From positions 992,001 through 1,056,000 of the forward strand of contig NTJI01000001.1 in NCBI GenBank assembly GCA_002307375.1: DNA of 64,000 nucleotides, read 5' to 3'. The notes under the pieces were generated by a model. That model did no database searches. It saw only the letters and a program-made list of their open reading frames with translations, and had not been told where the DNA came from. This document shows positions 16,939-27,300 of this stretch, piece by piece. The position numbers were made by a program, and so were the translations under genes. The DNA is from Lysobacteraceae bacterium NML93-0399. Lineage in GTDB: Bacteria > Pseudomonadota > Gammaproteobacteria > Xanthomonadales > Xanthomonadaceae. Numbering within the stretch: the stretch's first letter is position 1; every line of letters begins with the position of its first letter.

Positions 16939-18084
16939 ATGCCGCGTTCCATCGCCGCCGTGATGCTCATGCTCTTCGTGCTCGCCGCCTCCGGCGCCGG
17001 TGCGCAGCAGCCCACGCCCGCCATCGCACGCAGCGTTCCCGAGAAGCCGGCGATCGCCAAGTCCATCCTGCCCGCCGCCCCGCCGTGGGCCGATGCGCTC
17101 GCGCGCAGGCTGGCTGCGGTCGATGCGGCGTATCCGGGCGAGATCGGTGTGTACGTCCACCACGTGGGCCGCGACGAATCCTGGGGATTGCGCGCCAATG
17201 AGTCGTGGTACCTGGCGTCGGGTGTGAAAGTGCCGATCGCCATCGCGGTCATGCGCGAGATCGAGCAGGGCTGGCTCACGCTCGACACCGAAGTGACGCT
17301 GCTGGAGACCGATTTCGTCGATGGTGCGGGGCGCACCAACGCACATCGCGCCGGTGACCGCCTGACGATCGCCTGGCTGCTCGACCAGATGATCGTCTAC
17401 AGCGACAACACCGCCAGCGACGTGCTGATCCGCACGGTCGGACTGGGACAGGTCAATGCGGTCGCGGCCGAACTCATCGCCAGCCAGGGCGTGCACATCA
17501 CCACGCTCGCAGACGTGCGCCGGCTCGCCTACGGCATGCTGCATGCGGGCGCCGCGCAGCTGTCGTCGCAGGATCTGCTGGCCCTGCAGCGTGCGGGCGT
17601 GGGCCGGGCACGCGTGCTGCGCCTGGCGCAGCTGTTGTCGGTGTCGCCCGACACGTTCCTGGCGCCCGATCTCGATACCGCCTTCGAGTCGTACTACGCC
17701 ACGCACGTCAACAGCGCCACGCTCGGCGACTACGGGCGGATGCTGGTCGCGTTGCAACAGGGCCTCGCGCTCGATGCCGAACACACGGCGTATCTGCTGG
17801 GCGTCATGTCGCGCGTCAAGACCGGACAGCGGCGCATCCGCGCAGGATTGCAGCCGACTGCAGACTTCGCGCACAAGACGGGCACGCAGTACAGGCGCCT
17901 GTGCGATTCGGGCATCGTCACCATGCCGGCCGGCGATGCGCCGCCGGTGCAGGTGGTCGTTGCCGCCTGCGTGCGTGGCCCGACCGGCGCCACCGGCGAG
18001 CGCGCGCTGCGCAGCATTGGCGAGGCCGTCACCGCGTCTGGCGTATTGAACAGGCTCGATCCGCCGCCTCTTCCGCTCCGATGA
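16939..18084 (+). CDS. Secreted serine hydrolase, class A beta-lactamase-like (first of two)
   Basis: A 381-residue periplasmic or secreted penicillin-recognising-type hydrolase. A signal peptide (MPRSIAAVMLMLFVLAASGA) is followed by the three active-site motifs in order: SGVK at residues 94-97 (nucleophile Ser and Lys), SDN at 155-157 and KTG at 313-315. I do not see the ExxLN deacylation motif of true class A beta-lactamases between the second and third motifs, and the omega-loop region is longer than usual, so hydrolysis of beta-lactams is doubtful; a peptidase or esterase role is possible. An AGGAG ribosome binding site precedes the ATG at 16939. The last four bases overlap the start of the paralogue downstream. 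Confidence 0.82.
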   Translation: MPRSIAAVMLMLFVLAASGAGAQQPTPAIARSVPEKPAIAKSILPAAPPWADALARRLAAVDAAYPGEIGVYVHHVGRDESWGLRANESWYLASGVKVPIAIAVMREIEQGWLTLDTEVTLLETDFVDGAGRTNAHRAGDRLTIAWLLDQMIVYSDNTASDVLIRTVGLGQVNAVAAELIASQGVHITTLADVRRLAYGMLHAGAAQLSSQDLLALQRAGVGRARVLRLAQLLSVSPDTFLAPDLDTAFESYYATHVNSATLGDYGRMLVALQQGLALDAEHTAYLLGVMSRVKTGQRRIRAGLQPTADFAHKTGTQYRRLCDSGIVTMPAGDAPPVQVVVAACVRGPTGATGERALRSIGEAVTASGVLNRLDPPPLPLR

Positions 18085-19193
18085 CCCACGTCCGTTTCGC
18101 CGCCACCGTCCTCGCCGTCTGCCTGCTTGCCGCGTGCCGGAGCGGCGAGGCGCCCACTCCCGATGACCCGGTGCAAGCGGCGGCCGCCGAGGACGCGGCG
18201 CGTTCGACCGCGCCCTGGGTCAATGCACTCGATGAAGCCGTCGCGCGCATCGACGACGAGATGCCGGGCGAGTTCGGGGTCTACGTGCGCCATTTCGGCG
18301 ATGCGCCCGGCACGCTCGACCGCGGCGACGATCGCGCGTGGTATCTGTCGTCGACCATCAAGGTGCCGGTCGCGATCGCAGTGCTCGAGGAGGTCGATGC
18401 GGGACGCATGTCGCTCGACGAGGAACTCACGCTCATGCAGAGCGACTTCGTCGACGGTGCCGGCGACATGCTGGGGCAGAAACCCGGCACGAAGTTCAGC
18501 ATCACCACGCTGCTGGAGAAGTCGCTGCGCGACAGCGACAGCACCGCGACCGACATGCTCATCCGCCGCATCGGGCAGGACCATCTCGACACGCGCATCC
18601 GCGAATGGGTGGGCGCGGGTTTCGGGCCGATCACGACCATCCTGCAGGTGCGCTACGACGCCTACGGACCGACCCACCCCGGCGTCGAGGATCTGGACAA
18701 CATGGCCATCGTGCGCCTGCGCAATGCCGATGTCGGCGAACCGCGCCTCGAAGCATTGGCCCGCGAACTCGGCGTGCCGCGCAGCGGGCTCGACGCCGAG
18801 TCCATCGAAGCGGTCTTCGATGCCTATTACGACGGCGAGGACAACCAGGCCCGCCTGCCCGCGTTCGGCCTGATGCTCGAGCGGCTTGCCGCCGGTGAAC
18901 TGCTGTCGCCGGACAGCACCGCGATCATTCTCGGCCACATGCGACAGATCACGACCGGGGACCGCCGCATCAGCGCAGGGCTTCCGGCCGGCACCGACTT
19001 CGCGCAGAAGACCGGCACGCAGATCCGCCGTGCCTGCAATGTGGGCGTCATCGATCCCGAGGCCGGCCGCGAAGGCGCGACCGTGGTGCTCGCATGCGCG
19101 GAAGATTTCGACGACATCTCGCAGGCCGAGCAGGCGTTCCAGGCGTTTGGCCGTGTCCTGCAGGAGCAGGTGTTGAACGCTGACGCCGGCTGA
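18081..19193 (+). CDS. Serine hydrolase lipoprotein, class A beta-lactamase-like (second of two)
   Basis: A 370-residue paralogue of the preceding gene, overlapping it in an ATGA arrangement, so the pair is translationally coupled. The signal MTHVRFAATVLAVCLLAACR ends in a lipobox (LAAC, Cys19), so this copy is membrane-anchored whereas the first has no lipobox. Motifs are STIK at 91-94, SDS at 152-154 (the canonical SDN Asn replaced by Ser) and KTG in FAQKTGTQIRRACNVGVI. The FESYYATH segment of paralogue 1 corresponds to FDAYYDGEDNQARLPAFGLM. Again no ExxLN motif is clear. Tandem duplication followed by different targeting is the simplest reading. Confidence 0.82.
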   Translation: MTHVRFAATVLAVCLLAACRSGEAPTPDDPVQAAAAEDAARSTAPWVNALDEAVARIDDEMPGEFGVYVRHFGDAPGTLDRGDDRAWYLSSTIKVPVAIAVLEEVDAGRMSLDEELTLMQSDFVDGAGDMLGQKPGTKFSITTLLEKSLRDSDSTATDMLIRRIGQDHLDTRIREWVGAGFGPITTILQVRYDAYGPTHPGVEDLDNMAIVRLRNADVGEPRLEALARELGVPRSGLDAESIEAVFDAYYDGEDNQARLPAFGLMLERLAAGELLSPDSTAIILGHMRQITTGDRRISAGLPAGTDFAQKTGTQIRRACNVGVIDPEAGREGATVVLACAEDFDDISQAEQAFQAFGRVLQEQVLNADAG

Positions 19194-19360
19194 GGCGCAT
19201 TTCGATGCGCTGCTTTGGAGCCTGACCGCTGGAGCCCGATCGGCGTTTCCTGACTTGATGCTGCCGGTGAAGCGCTGGCGACGCGCCGCTGCGGTCGCCG
19301 CGCAGCGACCGCAGCGCCACAAGCGCCATGCAACGCCTCCAAGGATCTGAACATACGAAA

Positions 19361-19390
19361 AGGCCGGCGGATGTCGCCATCCGCCGGCCT
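19361..19390. terminator. Strong hairpin between convergent genes, likely terminator of the protease gene
   Basis: A perfect 13-base stem: AGGCCGGCGGATG at 19361-19373, loop TCGC, CATCCGCCGGCCT at 19378-19390. On the minus strand it is followed by TTTCGTATG, so it fits best as the terminator of the S8 protease gene. It could also stop transcription from the hydrolase pair on the plus strand, where no T tract follows. Nothing else is visible in 19194-19437. Confidence 0.75.
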
Positions 19391-19437
19391 GTTACCGCGG
19401 CCGCCCGACCCGATGCCGGGCGGCTCTTGCCTGCCGC

Positions 19438-21273
19438 TTACGGCGCGGTGAAACGCGCCTGCAGCGTCACGTTGCTGTACGCACGCACGCCCACCAGCTT
19501 GATGTAGTACGTGCCCGCCTCCGGTGCGTTGATGCGGATGGTCTCGGCATTGCCCGGACGCGCGGAGTTCCACGTGCCCGTCTCGCCCGGCGCCTCATCC
19601 AGGCTCACATGCAGCGACACATCACCGCTGCCGCCGCTGGTGACGATGCTCAAGGGACCGCGCACGCCGGCCGGCACCTCGATGCTGTAGAGCGTCTCGC
19701 TGTCCACACCACCGGTGAGCGAACGCAGAGGAGTCGCGTTGGCGATCGGCGTCGCCGGCGGCTCGCAATCCACTTCGCACGGCGGCGGCGGCCCGTCGAT
19801 CGCGTACTGCACCGCAGCCGCGGCATCGACGATGCCGGTGCCGATCGGGCGATCGATGGCGACCGGGAACGGGCGGGCGCTGTCCTTGAGGAATTCCTTG
19901 ATCTGCGCCGGCGTCAATTCCTCGTCGGTGGCGCTGATCATCAACGCGACGACGCCGGCCACGTGCGGCGACGCCATCGAGGTGCCGTAGTAGAAGTCGT
20001 AACCGGGCTGCGTCGGACCTTCCAGACCCAGGTTGACGGTCGACAGCACCTGCTCTTCCATCGGCAACCAGCCCAGGCCCATGGGGCCGGCGATGTCGAC
20101 TCGCTGCCCGTGACTGGAACCGCCGCTGCTGGCGACGCGGCCATCGGCGAGCACGCCGCCGCGGCGGCCGTCGGGCGTCACGCCACCGACGACGATCTGG
20201 TTGGGGCCGCAATTGCCCAGCGTCGTGCCGACGCCGTTGGCCTCGGTCACGTCCACGCCCGAATTGCCGGCCGCGACGACGACGGTCACGTTCTGGCTGG
20301 CCGCGTACGCAAGCGCATCACGGTAGACATTGGGACAGGCGGCCGGGTTGCGTCCGCCCAGGCTCATGTTGATGACGTCGGCCTTGTACGCGTTGTCCGG
20401 CACGCCGGCCACACTCGCACCAGAGCTCCACATGATGGCGTCGGCGATGTTCGTGCTGGAGCCGCCACACTTGCCGAGCACGCGCACCGGCAGGATGGTC
20501 GATTCCGGCGCAACACCGACGACGCCGATGTCGTTGTTGGCGAGCGCGGCCACGGTGCCCGCCACATGGGTGCCGTGCCAGGAACTCGAAGCAACGCCAC
20601 AGCCCTCGCTGCCGTCGGTCCAGTCACCCGGGTCGTAACCACCAGGCTTGCGCTCGTCGAAGTCGTAGCCCGCATCGAACAGCACGTTCGCCGTCAGGTC
20701 GGGATGGTCGGTCACGCCGGTGTCGAGCACCGCCACGACCACACCGTTGCCACGCGCGAGATCCAGCGCGGGCGGCAGGTTGATGCCGCCGCCACTCTCG
20801 GCCGGCGTCTTGAGGCCCCACATCTCGTCCCAGCGCGGATCGGTCGGCGTTTCCAGACGCACCATGCGCATCACCGGCTCGACGTATTCGACCGACGGAT
20901 CGGTGGCGATCTGCCGGATCAGCGCCTCGGCCGATGCCTGATCGAGCTTGCGCGACAGCCGCACGACATCCGCGCCCACCGCGAGGCGGCGCTGGAACTG
21001 CGCGTTGAGCGCCAGGTTCGACTTGCCGGCGCTCGGCAACGCGCGCGACGCGGCCATGTTCACCGACTGCAGCAGGCGCGTGCGATCGGCGCGCTGCGGC
21101 GCGTTCTCGCGATACTTGACGACGAACTCGTCATAGGTTTCGCCAGCCTGCAATGCAGTGGTATTGGCGCGCAGGTATTCGAGCGAGCCACCTGCCCAGG
21201 CGACCGGCGCGGCGAGTGCCATCGAGATGGCGACGGACAATCCACACACCACGGATTTCTTGTTGACACGCAT
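19438..21273 (-). CDS. Secreted subtilisin-like (S8) serine protease with propeptide and C-terminal PPC domain
   Basis: A 611-residue preproprotease. The signal peptide MRVNKKSVVCGLSVAISMAL ends near AWA; an I9-like propeptide follows (ADVVRLSRKLDQASAEALIR, DPSVEYVEPVMRM). The catalytic triad is Asp184 (VLDTGVTDHPDL), His233 (SWHGTHVAGT) and Ser432 (YGTSMASPHVAG), with oxyanion Asn337 (VAAGNSG). After a Pro/Cys-rich linker (PPPPCEVDCEPP) comes a pre-peptidase C-terminal domain (SLTGGVDSETLYSIEVPAG, to YYIKLVGV). Proteases of this layout are typical type II secretion substrates in Xanthomonas and Lysobacter. The ATG at 21273 has GAGGAG about 10 bases upstream. It lies 113 bases downstream of the adhesin gene on the same strand. 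Confidence 0.95.
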   Translation of the reverse strand: MRVNKKSVVCGLSVAISMALAAPVAWAGGSLEYLRANTTALQAGETYDEFVVKYRENAPQRADRTRLLQSVNMAASRALPSAGKSNLALNAQFQRRLAVGADVVRLSRKLDQASAEALIRQIATDPSVEYVEPVMRMVRLETPTDPRWDEMWGLKTPAESGGGINLPPALDLARGNGVVVAVLDTGVTDHPDLTANVLFDAGYDFDERKPGGYDPGDWTDGSEGCGVASSSWHGTHVAGTVAALANNDIGVVGVAPESTILPVRVLGKCGGSSTNIADAIMWSSGASVAGVPDNAYKADVINMSLGGRNPAACPNVYRDALAYAASQNVTVVVAAGNSGVDVTEANGVGTTLGNCGPNQIVVGGVTPDGRRGGVLADGRVASSGGSSHGQRVDIAGPMGLGWLPMEEQVLSTVNLGLEGPTQPGYDFYYGTSMASPHVAGVVALMISATDEELTPAQIKEFLKDSARPFPVAIDRPIGTGIVDAAAAVQYAIDGPPPPCEVDCEPPATPIANATPLRSLTGGVDSETLYSIEVPAGVRGPLSIVTSGGSGDVSLHVSLDEAPGETGTWNSARPGNAETIRINAPEAGTYYIKLVGVRAYSNVTLQARFTAP

Positions 21274-21342
21274 CAGGTGAAGCTCCTCTCTGAAATTGAT
21301 AAGGGTTGCGTCCGTTGCGATCTGCAACTCTTCCCTGCTCAC

Positions 21343-21378
21343 CGGGCCCGCGCCGCGGCGCGCCGCGAAGCGGGCCCG
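21343..21378 (-). terminator. GC-rich hairpin after the adhesin gene
   Basis: CGGGCCCGC at 21343-21351 and GCGGGCCCG at 21370-21378 form a 9-base stem, and the intervening CGCCGCGGCGCG is itself self-complementary. It lies between the adhesin stop and the protease start. No T tract follows, so it may be a weak or factor-assisted terminator, or just protect the 3' end while allowing readthrough into the protease gene. Confidence 0.4.
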
Positions 21379-21386
21379 CCATTCCG

Positions 21387-24300
21387 TCACCAGCCGAAAC
21401 CGGCACCCACGCCGACCGACTTCTCGTCACCGCTCATTGCACCGCCGAAGGTCACCGTCGCGCGTTCGCTGATCGCACGCTGGTAGCCCAGCGACAGCGC
21501 GCTTTCCCCGCCCTGGAACCCGACACCGACACCGACACGGTTCTGGGTGCGGATGCCCGCCGCGCTCGTCGCCATGTTGAGCATCGCCGCGCCCATCGCA
21601 CCCTGCCGGTCGATTCGGCGATCGGTGTCGTAGAAGCGACGGTCGACATCGCCCTTGAACGATTCGAAGGTGTCGTTGAACGCCGCGAAGCGCTGGTCGG
21701 TGTAGGCCTTCGCGCTCGAGACCGCCTGGGTCGCGGTGGTGTCGGCATAGGCGCGCGCATCGGCCGCGGCCGCATCCACCTGCGCAACCGTTGCGCCACC
21801 GGCGACCGGCGTTTCGGACGCCACTGCGGACGTGGGCGCGCGGACGGTGTCTCCCACCCGCTCGGGTGTGCCACTGGCTGCCGTGCGACGCCCCTGCACG
21901 CCGGAAACCTCGCCTTCGGCCGGTGCATCGGCCGGGGCCGATGCCGTCGCGACCTGCGCATCGCCTGCCGAAGATTCAGCCGCGGCTGTCGTGGCGACGC
22001 GGGCGTCGGGATCGGCCGTCGAGGCGGACTCGACGTCGGATTCCGGCGTGACCGCCATCGCTGCGCCCGCGGTCTGCGCGCGCACGTCCCGGCCGCCGCT
22101 GACCGTCGCGTCGAGATCGCCGACCTGCTGCTTGAGCCCGCTGATCTCCGCGTCCAGAGCGCCGAACGCATCGCCCACCGAGTAGTAGTTGCCGCCCTGG
22201 ATGGCGTAGGTCGGTGCGGAGATGGTGCCGAAGGCCGTGACCGCTGCCCCGCCACCGAGTGCGTCGGCGGTGGACTGCATGGCGCCGTACATCTGCCCGC
22301 CCGTGACCGCGTCCGTGCTGCCGGCGCTGATCGAGCCGTTGGCGAGGTTTGTCAGGCGCGTGCCGTCCTCGCCGTCGAAGGTCAGCGTCGAGCGGCTGTC
22401 GTCGTCGTAGGAGATCGCATTGGCCGCCACGTCCTCGACATCGCCCAGCCGGTCTTCGACGCCGTCCACACGCACGTTGGTCGCATGCAGCTGATCGCCG
22501 TTGACCGCGTCCGTGCTGCCCTCGGCAACTTCGCCCGCGGCGACGTTGGTGATCTGACGCTCGCTGCCGACATCACCCACCGAAACGCTGTTGGCGCGGT
22601 CGGCGACCGAGCCTTGGCCCAGCGCCACACTGCCGTCGGCACTGGCGACTGCGTCCGAACCGAGCGCGATGCTGTCGTCCCCCGACGCGGTGGAGAAGTT
22701 GCCGAGCGCGGTGCTGTTGAAGCCCGACGCCCACGCCGCGCCGCCGACCGCGGTCGAGTAGTCGCCGCTGGCCTCGGTCGGGAACAGGTTGAACAGGCCG
22801 GCGCCGCCGCCCACCGCCACGCTGTTGGCGCCGCTGGCGACCGAGTAGGAACCCACCGCGGTGGAATCGGCAGCTGTGGCGGCGGACGCGTAGCCCAGCG
22901 CCGTCGACTGGTCACCGATTGCATTGGCGACCGCGCCGAATGCCGACGAGAGTTCGCCGACCGCCGAAGCACCCACACCGACCGCTGAGCCGCCGAAGCC
23001 GCTGGCATCGGCGCTGGCACCAACTGCGGTGCCGGCAACACCGGCGCTGGTGGCGGAAGTCTCGATGGGATTTCCGCTGCCATCGACCAGCAGCGGTTCG
23101 CCGTTCTCGTCGACCGCCGTGCCGCCGATCGCGACGCTGGCAGGGCCGTCGGCCTGTGCGCCTGCGCCGAAGGCCGCACTGTTCTGGCCATACGCGGTGG
23201 CATTGAAGCCGACGGCCGTCGCGTTCTCGGCCATCGCGAACGCGCCGCTGCCGAAGGCCGAAGCGCCCTGGCCGAAGGCCACCGCGGACGAACCTGCCGC
23301 CGTGGCGTACTCACCGTCGATCAACGCACCTTCGTCATTGCCCTCGCCGCCGGTCGCTGCGAAGTACCGGTTGTACTGCGTGGCGTCTTCGAGCTGGTCG
23401 ACGTTCACCGCGTCGGTGCCCTCGGTGCCGGCGGCGACATTGGTGATCTGGCGTTCTGCGCCGGCTGCGCCCACTGACACCGTGTCGTCGCGGTCGGCTT
23501 CGGAGTTCGCCCCCAGCGCCACGCTGTTGGTCCCGCTGGCGTTGGACAGGAAGCCCACCGCGGTGGAATCCACGCCCGAGGCCGAGCTGCCGCTGCCGAT
23601 CGCCGATGCGCCATCGGCGGTGGCGTAGGCCAGCGTGCCGACCGACGTGCTTTGCACGCCGGTCGCCTCGGCCAGGGTGCCGACCGCGGTCGCGCCCAGA
23701 TCCGTCGCCCAGGCGCCGTTGCCCAGCGCGGTCGAGGCCACGCCCGTGGCTTCGGTCGACTGCAGGATGAAGCCCGGCAGGCCGATCAGCAGCTCGCCGT
23801 AGTCGGCGATGCCGCCGACCGCCAGGCCGTAGTCGCCGCTCGACACGCTGCCGTAGCCGACGGCGGTCGCATAGCCGCCGGTGGCTTCGGAGAACGTGCC
23901 CAGCGCGCTCGAGCCGTCGGTCGCCGCGGTGCTGTTGTAGCCCAGCGCGGTCGACTGCGCGCCGTCGGCCGTCGCCGCCGCGCCGGTCGCGGTGCTGAAG
24001 GCACCGTTGGCCTGTGCGCCCGCGCCGAACGCGGATGCGCCGACACCGGCGGCGGTGGTCGCCTGGTCGAGCACGACTTCGCCGGTGTTGGGGTCCTCGT
24101 AGTACAGCCAGCCGCCGACCGCGGTGCTCGAATCGCCTTCTGCAACCGCGGCATAACCGCTGGCGGTGGCGTATTCGCCCCATGCACGCGCGCCGCTGCC
24201 GTGGGCAGACGATCCGATGCCGGTGGCGTCGGCGTTCGAGCCGGTGGCGGTGGCGTAATCGGCGCCGGCGTAGGCGTTCGAGCCCGAAGCCGTGGCGTCC

Positions 24301-27300
24301 TCGCCTTCGGCGTACGCCTCGCCGTCGCCGGTGGCGTTGAAGTAGCGGGTCGAGGCGGTCGCCTCTTCCAGCTGGCCCAGGTTCACCGCGTCGGTCGCCT
24401 CGGTGCCGGCGGCGACGTTGGTGATCTGGCGCTCGTTGCCCGCCGAGCCCACCGACACGCTGTCTTCGCGATCGGCGATGGAGTCGGCGCCGAGGGCGAC
24501 ACTGTTGTCGGCATAGGCCTCCGCCAGGTTGCCCAGGGCAGTGCTGTTCGTGCCGCCCGCATAGGCCGCGCCGCCCACGGCGGTCGCGTAATCGCCCGAG
24601 GCTTCGGCCGGCAGGATGCCGAGGAAGGCACCACCCACCGCGACACTGTTGTAGCCGGTCGCCGTGGCCGCCTGACCCACCGCCGTGCTGTAGTCACCGG
24701 AGGCGACGCTGTCCGCGCCCACCGCCAGCGTGCTTTCGCCGGTCGCGTTGCTGGCACTGCCGAGCGCAGTGCTGTTGAACGCGCTGGCCGAGGCGAGGCT
24801 GCCGACGGCGGTCGCGTAATCGTTCGTGGCCTCGGCCGCGAAGCCGAATGCCGCAGCCGCCGTGCCATCGGCCACGCTTTCGCCGCCGACCGCCGTTGCA
24901 CCCTCGCCGTTCGCAGCGGAGAAGAAGCCAACCGCGGTCGCCTCGACCCCTGTCGCTTCGGCAAGCGCGCCCGAGGCCACGCTGCCGTCGCCCGAAGCGC
25001 TCGCGGCCGCGCCTGTCGCTGTGGCGTAGAGGCCGGAGGAGATGCTTTCGGCGCCGACCGCGATCGCGTATTCGCCCGAGGCGTCGGACGAAGCGCCTGC
25101 AGCCAGCGCGTTCGCGCCGCTGGCCACCGCGTTGAAGCCCAGCGAGGTCGCGTTCTCGGCGAACGCGAAAGCGCCGCTGCCGAACGCGGAGGCGCCCTGC
25201 TCCAGCGCCAGTGCGGACGAGCCGACGGCGGTTGCATAGTCGGCGTCGGCCGCAGCACCCGAACCGGCTGCCAGCGCTTCGTCGCCGGTCACCGAGGCCT
25301 CGCCTTCGCCGCTCGCGGCGAAGTACTGCGCGGCCTCTTCACCCGCCTCGGCCACCGCGTTGAGCTGGGCCATGTTGACCGCGTCGGTGTCGTTGATGCC
25401 GGCCGTCAGGTTGGTGATGCGGCGCGTCGCCGGATAGCCACCGGTGCCGGTGCCATTGCCGATCGACACCACGCCGGCCTCGGTCGCACGCGAGCCTGCA
25501 CCGAGCGCGACGCTGTTGACGCCACTGGCCCACGCGCTCAGGCCGAGCGCGGTGGCGTTCTGCGCATACGCATAGGAATCGCGCCCCACGGCGGTCGTCC
25601 CGATCGCAGTCGCCCAGGCGAACTGGCCGAGCGAGGTGGTGTTGTCGGCGGTCGCCCGGGCCGAGCCGCCCAGCGCGGTGCTGTTGAGGCCGGTCGCCTG
25701 CGCGGTGCTACCCGCGGCCAGGCTCGCGTTGCCGCTCGCCGCGGCGGTATTGCCGAGCGCCGTGGCGTTGGTGCCACTGGCCGAAGCGCTGATGCCGACC
25801 GCCGTGGTGCGGGTGTTGCTGGCTTCGGCGCCGTAGCCGAGCGCGGTCGAAAGCTCGCCGGTCGCTTCGGCGAAACCGCCATTGGCCGTCGCGCCGGTGC
25901 CCGAAGCGAGGCTGTTGTAGCCGGTCGCGGTGGACTGCAGCCCCGATGCCGATGCCGCCGCGCCGGTGGCGGTGGCGAACGCGTCGGCAGCCTGCGCGCC
26001 CGCGCCCAGCGCGGTCGCGCCTTCGCCGTCGGCCGAGGTCATCTGCTCGAGCAGGACCTCGCCGGTCTGCGGATCGGTGTAGTACAGCATTCCGCCCACT
26101 GCGGTCGCCGACGTGCCCGTCGCAGAAGCGCCATAACCGGAGGCGGTGGTGTAGTCGCCGTCGCCCAACGCACCCGAGCCGAACACCGAGGCGCCGGTGC
26201 CGTAGGCACTCGCGGCCTCACCGGCCGCGGTCGCGTACTCGCCCTCGACATAGGCGGCGACGCCGTCTTCGCCGTCCGCGCCGCTGGCCACGAAGTAACG
26301 CGAGTTCTCCGTCGCCGCCTCGAGCTGATCGAGGTTCACCGCATCGGTGCCTTCGGTGCCGGCGGCGACGTTGGTGATCTGGCGCTCGCTGCCGGCGCTG
26401 CCGACCGACACCGAGTTGTCGCGATCGGCTTCCGAGCCCTGACCCAGCGCGACGCTGCCATCGGCGCTCGCCACCGCGTCCGAACCCAGCGCGAGGCTGT
26501 CGTCGCCCGAGGCGGTGGAGAAGTTGCCGACCGTGGTGCTGTTGAAGCCCGACGCCCACGCCGCGCCGCCGACGGCGGTCGAGTAGTCGCCGCTGGCCTC
26601 GGTCGGGAACAGGTTGAACAGGCCGGCGCCGCCGCCCACCGCCACGCTGTTGATGCCGCTGGCGACCGAGTAGGAACCGATCGCGGTCGAATCGGCGCTG
26701 GTGGCCGCCGAGGCATAGCCCATCGCGGTCGAGGCATCGCCTGCAGCGGTCGCCACTGCGCCGAAGGCTGCGGAGACTTCGCCGAGCGCCGAGGCGCCGA
26801 CGCCGTAGGCCGAGCTTGCGAAGCCGCTGGCATCGGCGCTGGCACCGACTGCGGTGCCGGCAACACCGGCGCTGGTGGCGGAAGTCTCGATGGGATTGCC
26901 GCTGCCATCGACCAGCAGCGGTTCGCCGTTCTCGTCCACCGCATTGCCACCGATGGCGACGCTGGCCGGGCCGTCGGCCTGTGCGCCTGCGCCGAAGGCC
27001 GCACTGTTCTGACCGGAAGCGGTGGCATTGAAGCCGACGGCCGTCGCGTTCTCGGCCATCGCGAACGCACCGCTGCCGAAGGCCGAGGCGCCCTGGCCGA
27101 AGGCCACCGCGGACGACCCCGCCGCCGTGGCGTACTCACCGTCGATCAACGCACCTTCGTCATTGCCCTCGCCGCCGGTCGCTGCGAAGTACCGGTTGTA
27201 CTGCGTGGCGTCTTCGAGCTGGTCGACGTTCACCGCGTCGGTGCCCTCGGTGCCGGCGGCGACATTGGTGATCTGGCGTTCTGCACCCGCTGCGCCCACC

